In this document: positions 45,735 to 56,244 of the stretch, one piece after another
How the letters are laid out: each line of letters opens with the position of its first letter
Numbering within the stretch: position 1 is the first letter of the stretch
DNA from: Nectonema munidae
Taxonomy: Eukaryota > Nematomorpha > Nectonematoida > Nectonematidae
Direction: 5' to 3'
Assembly (NCBI GenBank): GCA_030549495.1
Contig: JAUIRK010000207.1
Span: forward strand, 310,001-374,000
DNA length: 64,000 bases
Position numbers and translations under genes: made by a program
Notes under the pieces: model-generated
What the model saw: the letters and a program-made list of their open reading frames with translations, nothing else
Told to the model about the DNA's origin: nothing
Database searches by the model: none

Positions 45735-45805
45735 TTTAGGGAGTTTTGGTTTTCGGACGTTTTGGTTTCAGGCGTTTTGGTTTTCGGGAGTTTTGATCCG
45801 GCACT
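45735..45805. repeat. Word array, GGACGTTTTGGTTT class
   Basis: GGGAGTTTTGGTTTTCGG, ACGTTTTGGTTTCAGGC, GTTTTGGTTTTCGGGAG: 16-17-bp units with core TTTTGGTTT. Confidence 0.6.
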
Positions 45806-46059
45806 ATTTATTCTTATATCTTATATCAAGATATAATATGAGAGAAAGAAGAGAAGAGATTAGTTGTCAAAAGTATACTTGATATTCTCCTTACCTTTGT
45901 GTTTCGTGACAATCTCCGAATACGTAACTTGATAATATTTATGTGACAAGTATATAACTTTGTGTATGTGCATAATTTATCACCACATTTTCGGTTTGTA
46001 CAAATTATAACCTCAAAATGTGTTGTTGTATATTTGAAAGAGTGGTCTATTCGAGAGTC

Positions 46060-47403
46060 GTTTTAAAATATATTTGACTTTTTCTGCTTTCCATTACTTA
46101 TATTATTTACTTTGTAAGGGTGAAACTTCTCGGTATCAAAATTTAAAGTATTGCTATGAAAAGTTCAATATTCACCATTTCCTTGCATATTTAGGATGCA
46201 TGTTTTACATGGGACAGTCAAGAAATCAACGTGTCGATGTTAAGTATCTCTTTTCTGATAAGTTCGGTGAACCTTTTTTGATTGCATCAATCACTTGCGA
46301 TATGTTTGTTCTAATCAATACCTATATTAGATTTGATTTCAAAACAGCAGTCAATCTAAGTGATAAAATAGGCAAAGTTCGGTTTTTACAAGAACATTTT
46401 TGTAAAGTGTTTCCAAAGTATCACTGTCCGAATGAATACATTAAAATTGATGAGCAACTCGTTAAATTCCGAGGTGGATTTTTACACAAAATTTATGATG
46501 CGTCTAAACCCGGTCATTACGGGATAAAGGTATATCATTGTAACGACTCAAAATCTTTCTACCTTTTACAGCCTGAAATTTATATAACAGGACTCAGCGA
46601 ACCTGCTTATTTTAGCGGTAATTGTATAGTAAAGAGACTTATAAAAAGTATTGATGTTCCCAATGGCACAGGAATAGTAGTTGACAGATTCTTCATGTCC
46701 TATAAACTTTGTGAATGGACTCAAAAAATGATATTACGATTTTGGGAATCGTTAGGTCGAATAGAACCTTCATGCCCCATTTTTCTCGTCCTGAACATAT
46801 GAAAGGTCTGAGACTGAATGAGTGTGAAAGCAAATTTGTTTATGCTTCTATCGCCTCTCTTACAGCCTACATTTCAAGAAAACATGCCCAAAAATTTTTT
46901 AAGATTGTTTATATTATGTCGAGTCAACACATGAATAAAATAAAACGTAGTACAAAGGGGGCGTCGATACTGCGAATAAGATGTTGAGAGAGTATACGTC
47001 GTATAGACCAAGTAGGAGGTGGCTTATGGCCATTTTTACCAATTATTTGGATATATCAGCACTGCATAGTTGGATAATATGCTCTGAAAATGACTCTAGC
47101 TTATTTCCAAGTATAAAAAGAGGTGGAAGAAAACACTTTATTATTAGACATTTGTGTTTCAGTTTGACTGAGGAATCTATGCGTTTCAGATCAAACAGTT
47201 CTAGCATGAGTAAAATAAGAAGAAATATGTTGTCTTTTTCGTAGTCGAAACTACTTTTGACAGAAATGAACCTCAATCTTCCCGTGGATTTTGCTCTTTA
47301 GAAGACTGCAAGCTAAAAAGTAGAGGCATGAGAAGATGTGACATTTGCAAAAAGTTTATCTGTAAGACTCATACAAAGTTAATATGTCCTTCATGTGAAT
47401 AAA
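46060..47403 (+). mobile_element. piggyBac-family transposon, coding region
   Basis: A DNA transposon of the piggyBac superfamily lying in intron 9 in the same orientation as the host gene. TTAA target sites and terminal repeats could not be located confidently, so only the coding span is given. The N-terminal domain of the usual 500-600-residue protein is missing or too diverged. Confidence 0.75.
46074..47403 (+). pseudogene. piggyBac transposase, frame-broken
   Basis: The frame 46074-46802 (242 codons) has YFRMHVLHG-region helices, then IKIDEQLVKFRGGFLHKIYD with the first catalytic Asp, KPGHYGIKVYHCNDSKSFYL, and NGTGIVVDRFFMSYKLCEW with the second Asp. A frame change near 46715 leads to NRTFMPHFSRPEHMKGLRLN. 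Another near 46960 leads to GVDTANKMLREYTSYRPSRR (third Asp) and WLMAIFTNYLDISALHSWII. The C-terminus (about 47290-47400) is a Cys-rich finger: CSLEDC, RCDICKKFICKTH, CPSCE, the standard piggyBac ending. All three catalytic aspartates remain readable, so decay is recent to moderate. Confidence 0.85.
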
Positions 47404-47409
47404 TTTTAT

Positions 47410-48085
47410 ATATTTTTCTAGTTTTTTTTTCTTATTGTTGATATATTTATAAAGAAATTTCATACACATGTGTAAATAAGAGAGTCGATTCTGGAAGAAA
47501 ACTTTTAACTTTTACTAAAACATAGACTGACTAGTTCAAGACAAGTATACCTTCTAGATTAGACTCATTTGCTCCATAAAAAGATCGAAAGTTTTTTGAT
47601 TTGCCTTCACCAATTATGCGTAATGAATCCTAGAGATTTTTCTTTTGAACATATAATTTTCAATATTTTGAAAAATTTACATAATTTTACTAAAGTTGAT
47701 TTCTTTTTATGGAAATTTATTTTTCCAAATTAGTTTAATTTTCCTAATGAAAAAATTTTTTTATTTTGGTTTTTAAAAATTTTTGGCGTTAAGTTATATG
47801 TATTTCATTCAAAAAAACTTTAGAAAAAAATTGAATCAGTCAAGATGTAATGACTCCTGTATTCAAATTATGGAAAAATAATTATAAGCTTTTCTATCAA
47901 ATTTTGTTTAAATAATATTAATTGTATTTCTTTTAATTAAAAAAAGAGTAAAAAGTATAGGAAATTATAAAAATTTTATATTTTAAATAAAAAAATATTT
48001 GTATATTCAATGACAAAATGGACTAATGTTTTGGAAAGCGAAAAGACACATTTGGGACATTTTTAAGGAAGTGAGAGCAAAGAAG
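47410..48085. other. AT-rich DNA
   Basis: Nothing recognised. Confidence 0.4.
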
Positions 48086-48089
48086 ATTT

Positions 48090-48150
48090 GATGCGGATTC
48101 GAACCCAATGCCGCGTTACTCTTAATACCGAAATATAGCGAAATGTAGCA
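48090..48150 (-). repeat. tRNA-derived SINE remnant
   Basis: Minus-strand GGTATTAAGAGTAACGCGGC followed by box B TGGGTTCGAATCC and GCATCA. The sequence up to box B resembles the 6.7- and 29.1-kb heads only loosely. Box A is not recognisable. Confidence 0.4.
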
Positions 48151-48159
48151 AAACGCAAA

Positions 48160-51100
48160 AAAAAGTATCAAAATGAACCAAAAATTTTACTACTAGAATA
48201 TGTTTGACTATATTAAATTGAAAATTTTTTTATCTACATTACAAAAGATTTAATACTATATAGAATGATTTATTTGTTTTTGCTTAAATTTGAATAATAA
48301 TCTTAGTTAAATTCTTTAATTATTTTAAAGTTTCATTTCGATTACAAACTTTTCTCCATTTTAAAGAGGCGAGATGAAACGCGAACTTATAAACAAAAAA
48401 AGTTTAAAATATAGAAAAAAGTAAAAAAAATTCGAACATTATACCAAATTTTTTATTGAAAAATTAAATTTTAACTTTCCACTTTTACTGAAGTCGTCCT
48501 TTCTGCTATTTATCTTTTTTCTCTACTTTCTTATCCCTTGATATCTACAACGAATATTTTTTCGTGTTATTCAAAAACCGTTAATAAATTCTTTCTTTCT
48601 TCTTTGGCTTTCTTCGTCCAAATTTTGGGTGTAAAATAGTAAGAACGGTTTTTTAGTGCAAAGTCACCTCAATCCGTCAATGAACGCCCATCCTTATATT
48701 GTACATTAATATGATAGATTTGTAAATCTATCAACTCTACAACCAACTTTTTCCTCCATTGGGTTAACACATTTAACAAGTGATTTGCCGACTAACAATT
48801 TTTGTTAGAACAAGAAAGATCATCTGTTACACGTTTGTTGAAGCGTAAAATAAGCAAAACTTTGGTACTAAAATTATATTTTCTAAAAAGAGTAAAAATT
48901 TTATTCTTTTATTTTGTTTAGAACATTTCGTATTTTAACTAAAAACATCATCACTAATGTGCTGTATAAATCAATATATCGCATATCTTGATAATATACA
49001 AAAATAAGTCCTAAGTCCTAGGGCAAAAAAGGTTTATCAAAATGTTACTCAAATTGCAAACTCTCTACATCGCGCTTAGCAAATTCGTACTATGCGAGAG
49101 GTGTTCTTGACGTAACTAACATAACATGTACCATGGAAACTGTTATTATGACGTATTCCATCTCTTTTTCCCTATTAAATAACACTTATTTAGTGTTCCA
49201 CACAATTCCACAAAACCCTATTCCATTTAGCACCAAGATAACTGCGTCAACATCGTATTCAACCCACTAACTACCCAGTTAGGAGCCAGGTTTGCCAATT
49301 TCCCCGTGAATGTTATAAACGTCAGCTATTTTCATATTTATTTTTCCAAGAAATGTGTATGACATTATGCATAAGCGTAACAGAAGTGTCAGGTTGTTTT
49401 TATCTATTGCAAAATATTAACGGGAAATAGAATTCCTTTACGCTTTCTGCCTAATGAAAAAGACATTTGGAATCGAATAAAATCTTATTCTTCGTTTATG
49501 CACATATGTGTTGGCGTATGAATACATCCGAAATAAAACTGTGAATTAAATTCAATTCTGAATTTGGACGAAATATTCTGCTCCTATATTTGGTACTCAT
49601 AATATGGAGAATATACTGTATTTATTTTAAGTTTTTAATAATTCTTTCTCAAAAATAGATTTGTCATCATTTCTGTTTTCTTTTCTTGCGCTAAAATTTT
49701 AAACGCAACACGGCAGTGTAGCTTCCTAGAGAGAGAGAGGAGTTGAATGATTAATTCTTCAGCTTCTCAATATGTCTTATCAGCTTGTTCCAAACACTTT
49801 TTTTATTCATACCACAAGATTATTATTTCAATGCTTCAATTTCTTTCTGGTATTATATCTCAGTGTTAGAGAAGTAGAAATTATAGGATTTAGTGGCTTT
49901 GTTATCACCAAGAATTAATCTAATTTTTAAATATATTTTCATAATTTGAAGTTTTTTGCTTCCTGCAACTCAAAAAAAGTGTATCATAAATTCTTGTTGT
50001 CTTAGCTTAATTTTGGGATCCAACAATTTGGAAGAGTTTAATTTTTCAAAATGTATTTTTATAAAATAACATTAACTTCTTTATGATAACAGAATCATTG
50101 AAAGTCCAATGAAAAAATCATTGAAACTCTAAAAAAAACGACATAGATATTCATTATTTCACATTTAAAACTATTAAGGAGATTATTACCAATTTAATTG
50201 TAGTATTTAGCAAAAAAACATAATTTTTACACAAATCTATAATTGAAACAAAGATAAATAATATTTCAATTATTATAAAAAGTAACACAATTTTTACAAT
50301 GTTTTATCTCTTCTACATTTATCAAATATGCAGAGATCAATGCTTGCATAAAATTGGGACTAAAAATTATTATCAGTGGTTGTCTCACGTACTCAACCTT
50401 CAGTTAGTGACTGAAATATATGAGGGTGTGTCTGGGATGTGTAACACTTAAAGGCTTTCAAAGATTTATTTAAATTCAACTTTATATATTCTAGTATATT
50501 TTCTCAATAAATTCGTTTTCTTTTAAAAGCTGAAGAATTGAAATTAAGAAATAAACAGAGAAATGATGTTTTCCGTACAACAAAACAATTTTTTATACAA
50601 TCAAAAATTTCTTCCAATAAGCGAAAGATTTTGAGCGTAAATTCAATGAAATAGAATGTTAAATAACATGGAATAATTGGACATGCAACATTTTGTATTT
50701 GTGACAGTGCTTAAATGTTCATCGTTTTAGCATTGCAATAGTTCAAAAAGCTAATTAAAGCAAACTAATTTACCGGCATTCGTAATAAGAAGGGCGCTCA
50801 CAAAATTTCTATAACCGGTGTCCGAACCCTACGCGCGCGCTGGAAGCAGAACCACGCAGTAAAACCTGTTTCTATGCCTTTGCAGAGCAGTTTCTTTCCT
50901 TAACTCTTAGAACTTCAGACGCGCAATCGATAGAAAATTGCAGTGTAGCGTAAATTTGGATTCAGACTGCATCTATGAGAATACAATGGGGCTCACGTGA
51001 TTCCATAAAGCATCTTTGCTATCAAAATATACGCGCCAAATACTTATATATATATCATGCACTTAGGTTTGTTATTTCAGAAAAAGCTTCTAAATTTAAT

Positions 51101-54100
51101 TAGGATAGTGCGATAGCCTTACAGCAACATAAGACAAAGTATATAACACATTCTATGGAAATTCTCTCCAAATAAGTTTGCTTTTTTTATTTGTTTTTGT
51201 AAAGGTTATTCATCAAAAAAGCTGTTCAAGCATTTATGATCTACTAAATATAATGAAACTAGATTTTTGCGAAAAAGATGCTTTTGCAGTAAAAAAATAT
51301 TAAATTTCAGATATTTATTCATAGGATATTGATTAAATAGTTTCCACATCTACTCATAGAAACTCTTTTATGAGCAATCACACTTAATTTTCATCACTCC
51401 CACTTGTAGCTCTTAAAAATTATGAAGGTTGTCAAAAAAGTTATCAAGAAGCGAATTTTATGTTATCAAAAAACAACATTTGAAATATGTCAATGAGATT
51501 CATCCATATTGAAAAGATCTTCAGTCTCGCATCCAAAGCATATCGGAGAGAGTTTAGCTTTCCAAAACCAAATAACTGGCTGATCAAAATCCCCACAGAC
51601 TCTTTTAAGTGTAATATGGTTTCTTTTACTAAAAGAAAAAAAATTAAATCAACTGAATGAAGCAACTTTCAAGCCTGAAGCAAAGCAAGTAACTTGAAGC
51701 TTGCGAGTATAGTGATATCAATAAATCAACTTCAAGTGAAATCAGTACTAGTTTATAGTTTGGTAAATATATTTTTCTGATATATACTAAAGATACTTAT
51801 AAAAGTATTTTGCAAAGGTATTTTTTTAATCTAAGTTGATACTTTGACACTTTTTTCCAAAAGGAATTATGTAAGCAGTACTCTTATATAATGATTTATT
51901 ATTTTTATTTTATACTTTTCAAAGCTCATTTTTCTGTGATACAACTGAAATAACTACACCTGTATGTCTAAATTAATTAGTGACAAAATTGAAGGTGTCT
52001 CAGAAATTCCTTTAGATTTCCCATGGAGTTTTTCTTCAAAATGCACGTACTTTTTATAAACGGGTGCGTTTTCTATCTCGGAAAAGTGTGCTATGAAACA
52101 TAAGTGCGTTATTCCTCGTAGCAAAGTGAGTTTTATATGCGCTATCATCACCTTTGTTCTCCCGCTACTCAGTCAAGCGCTTATCAGTTCAAATCCGAGC
52201 TTTGCCACAGAATCACTTGATGAGGGTAGCAGCAGCACTTAGTGTGTAATATCATGTCTGCCGTCCTTTCAGATTAAAAAGCCTTTTCTCAGAAAAGCTT
52301 CTTGGCCCATTGTCTCATCATACATCCAGATTAGCACCTATAGAGGGATCAAGAAGTGTTTAGCCTTTTTCATAGGACACGCAATTTGATATTCTCTTGA
52401 TACCTCCTCTCTCAGCTCTGTCTGTCTTCCTGATATACAACGCCTCATCATCATTTGTAGAGAGAAAAATAGGCAAGTTCGCGTTGTATCCCTTACCTGC
52501 ACCAACGAATCCTATTTGTACACTCTGTCTCCCTCTCACGCATAAATTGGCGTTTATTAACTGTGCAGTTAGACTTATTTGTTTCGAATGTGTGACGATG
52601 CTGTAAGTTTGCGCCCTCAGCCCCAGGCACTTCCTCACCTTTGACTTATTTAATCAGTGCTAGATTTTTTTTACCTTTGAAAACGAAATTGTTATGAACG
52701 CGGTAATGTCATTTTCTCAATTTTTCATTTACCTGCCATGAAATCATAATTTTTACCAGATTTTTAATGTCGTTAAGACGCGCACACCATGTTTAATTTG
52801 CAAAACTTTATCTATCTATTTATACATCTTTGAATCTCGGATAAATCCAAAATAAGAATGAAAGAAAATTATGTTTTCTAAGATCAGTTTAGGGTTAGGG
52901 GAAATTTTCTGAGGGAAATTTGCACGACTAAACAAAAAACTCTATATTTGGAGCTGGGAAGCAACAACCAATATTCTTATATTTTTTCTATGATCATTTC
53001 AAATGTACCATTTGTTGTAGAAATTTTGGAAACGGTGGGATGTCATTTTGAGAAATGGTATAAAAAAAAAGTGAAGAACTTACTCTCCTAGTAGTAGTTG
53101 ATTTCTTAATATTGAACACATACAAATGTCAATGTAGAATGCAATTAAACTTTTAACTGTATTTTAATTTTAGTAAAAATACGAAACATTTCGATTTAAA
53201 AATGAAATTATAGTTAGTAGCGCATCCAATGAAAGCAAGACCTATATGCGTCCCTTAGTTTCGCATTTTACCGAATCTGATAACGAGTGGCATATTCAGA
53301 AAATTATTTTTTGATGGGCAAGAGGAGTTAAAAAGAGTGGATCTACTGAGAAGGCGTAATCATTAAATCTAAGTAGCAACTCATTTTTATTTTGAAAAGA
53401 GGCAGGTCAGCATGGGTGTCAATTCTTTATCCTTTGTTCTGATATGAGGCGTGAATGACATCAAAGATAAAATGCGTTATACGCGAAATCTTGTCTTTCT
53501 TATCTATTATTTACATTTCTCGGCAAATGAACATATGTGTATTCTTCTATACTTTTTAAGTTGAAAATTCGTTTATCTTTTAAATTTGTATAAAAATCAA
53601 TCAAATCATTGCACAAATGTCCACTTGTGTGCTTTACGAAAATAAACAAAGCAATGTATGCGGCATGATCAATCAAATCAGTAAAAATGAGATATTTTCA
53701 TCATTGATAATAATGAAGTAGCTTCACCTGTTTCATTGCCAGAAAGTTGTCCAATAAAATGAGTGTTTGAAATATTTGAAAGTTGGTTATTAATTTTTAT
53801 TTAATCGGTTTATGGAACTACAAATACTTCTTAACACGTCATTAAATCAACTACAAAAGGTTGACACTTAACTCGCCCCAACCATTTTGCCACCTTTGCA
53901 ATAGCAATTCAAACTAAATAATTAACTAAACTAATCAAAAATCAATTAATTTATTGATTTTTGACGAAGCCCTACAAAATATGGTAGCTTTTGAATGCGG
54001 GTTAAGACGCTTATCATAAAAGCAATAAATTATAATTTATAGCTTTTGCACATGTCATAACAGTCAAAGGCCTTAGAAGCAATAAAAATCCACATCATAG

Positions 54101-55462
54101 CAAAAAGAGAAACTGCTTAGTTGATGCTATGCCAGTGCATGATTTTACCAGGGAGCATGTATGAATGGGAATAATTAAGCTTGAGCGTCAAAGGAATTTG
54201 ATAAGAATTTGTCTCAAAGTGAATGAATTCCTCGAAGCATGGCCGCCATTTCCATATCGACGTATAAGTGATATTAGCGAGTAAGCACTTGTTTATTTAT
54301 TATTTTCATTATCCAACAACATCAATCCTCTCAGGAAAAAGAAGAGTCTCATGTTCGCGTATTTATGTAATTTCACAAGCCCTCTTTTGTTCTTGCTAGC
54401 GCAATGTTTGTAAGTGCTCTTCTAGAAGAAACGCATTTGATTAGTTGTTTCTGCGATACAATTCGTTAAGAAGATCTCCTTAATTTTCTAATCAATTTAA
54501 GCAGTTTCACTCGTGTAAACCGCGCCTTTCTTCTTTATTCTGCCATCATTTTGAGCGCATCTTATCCAAGTGGAGACAGTTATGCTGTGTTTTTGTAGTG
54601 TCCAGAAGTAAGAGATTTTTCTCACATTCCACATTAATAGTATATTAAGTCAAAAAACATTCATTTTTCCTTACATTTAATTTTCCGTTCATCTTTAACA
54701 GTGACATTACAATGCCGTTGCCTCGGCTTACAAGTAGAGGATGTATAATCTAATTTACCCACAAACAATTTTATAACTTTCTTCTAAAAAAATTTTTTTC
54801 TCAACTATCTCTATGCGAAATAAGTCTATCGATAAGATCAATTCATTGAACATACAAATTCAAAAAAATTAATGACAATCTAATCATTGCAATAAAACAC
54901 ATCTCAGATACATTCCACAAATTCAATCCAAGACATCAAATGGCAAGATTGATTGGAAAATATACTTAATGAAATGAGCTTTATTTTGTTTTTTTTTTAA
55001 ATTTATTTCTTCTTTTTCCCACAAGTCTTTCCTACATTAGTCCAGCTTCCAAAAATTAGCAGAGATAAAATAATTAACTATTTACAGTATAATTTAAGCT
55101 TTCGATTTTTTATTTTATACAAAAAAAATATTAAAAAAAAACTCGAGTCTAATTCTTAGTGCCAAGGTGTATGTAAATATTTTGTTGATATTAGTCAATT
55201 TTTCAATAACTTAGAAAAATTACATATTTTTATATCTGATGCTTGTCTAAGATCTATTGAGGATTTTGGGACAATCCCAGCATTCCATCTTCAATCTTTA
55301 TTTTCAGCTTGACTTCAAGCAGAGCAAATTGGCCCTTATCCATCAAAACTTTTCATGGTAATTCTGCCTTTGCATTTGTTTTGCATTAATCTTTGCATTT
55401 GTTTTAAAAATATCTTTATGTCTTCATTTTGTGTAAATCATTTAAAAAAATATTATTACCAG
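48160..55462. other. Right part of the 15-kb intron 9
   Basis: No transposon with clear ends and no exon found. Compositionally more balanced patches occur around 49050-49350, 50770-51050, 52140-52660 and 54000-54560. Of these, 52360-52638 (-) is a 92-codon frame of unknown nature overlapped by a 69-codon + frame. These patches may be unique intronic sequence under constraint. Confidence 0.35.
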
Positions 55463-55749
55463 GAGATAAAAGAAGAGCTTTTGCTGAAGCAGAACACTTA
55501 CAACGACATCATCAACAACGCAAATACTTGCTTGAAACGTGTTCGTTATTACAACGACAAAAAGAATCAGCTACTGCCTAAAGACGGCGAAAAGGTGGAA
55601 TCCAAAAAGAGACGCCAGCTTTTGTACTCAACGAAAAACGAAACTTTGCCAGAGAGCGAGTACAACAAAAAGCTCAAACTCTTCTTCAACTACAAAAATG
55701 GATTGCAAAAGAGTTGGGAAAAGTTGACGGAAATGACCAGCCTGCTGGA
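55463..55749 (+). CDS. Exon 10, spectrin-repeat/coiled-coil gene
   Basis: Acceptor TATTATTACCAG, donor CTGGA|GTATGC. 287 nt, entering in phase 0 and leaving in phase 2. Peptide: EIKEELLLKQNTYNDIINNA, CLKRVRYYNDKKNQLLPKD, KKRRQLLYSTKNETLPESEY, and ending NGLQKSWEKLTEMTSLLE. The last block is a good spectrin-repeat helix (L..SW..L....LLE). The frame runs a further 16 codons past the donor and then stops. The exon that follows (starting in phase 2) was not found before the window ends. Confidence 0.8.
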
Positions 55750-55928
55750 GTATGCACATTTTTCACAGCACTTCTTTTTACGATTTGTCAGCATATAATC
55801 CAAACTCTCATTTCAAATCCATCACTTTTGCGAAGAAATCACTTTCTATGAACGTAGATTAAACATATAACTCTGAAAAACATACTTTTTTCGATAAGTC
55901 GAACATCGTGAGTGACACATCATGCTAT

Positions 55929-56233
55929 CACTGGGGGATCCAGAAATCTTTTGTGGGGGGGGGGGGGGGGGGGGTATACTAATATTATCAAAATATTTTA
56001 CACATTTTATTAGGGAAGAAATTTGAAAACGTATGTAAAATAAATGATTAAAATTATATTACAAAGTCTTTTCTTCTTTCTTTTTGCTTTGAAAATCGAT
56101 CAATGACTTCATCAATTTTGATTTCTATTTTAGGGTGGACTCCAACCTTAATTTTTCTTGAATAGATTGCTGTGGGGGGGGGGGGGGGGGTATGCATCCC
56201 CCTATCCCCCCCCTCCCTCTCGGTCCATCCCTG
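55929..56233. mobile_element. hAT-type MITE with 8-bp target duplication
   Basis: CATGCTAT at 55921-55928 and CATGCCAT at 56234-56241 differ at one position. The ends are CACTGGGGGATCCAGAAATC on the left and, on the other strand, CAGGGATGGACCGAGAGGG on the right, matching the widespread hAT terminus CAGGGGCGGATCCAGA. Runs of 20 G (55955-55974) and 17 G (56174-56190) sit inside each end. 305 bp, no coding capacity. Confidence 0.65.
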
Positions 56234-56244
56234 CATGCCATTAC

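Noticed and set aside
52360-52638. 92-codon minus ORF with a + strand partner
   Set aside because: Unsupported by motifs or promoter; most likely chance in a less AT-rich patch.
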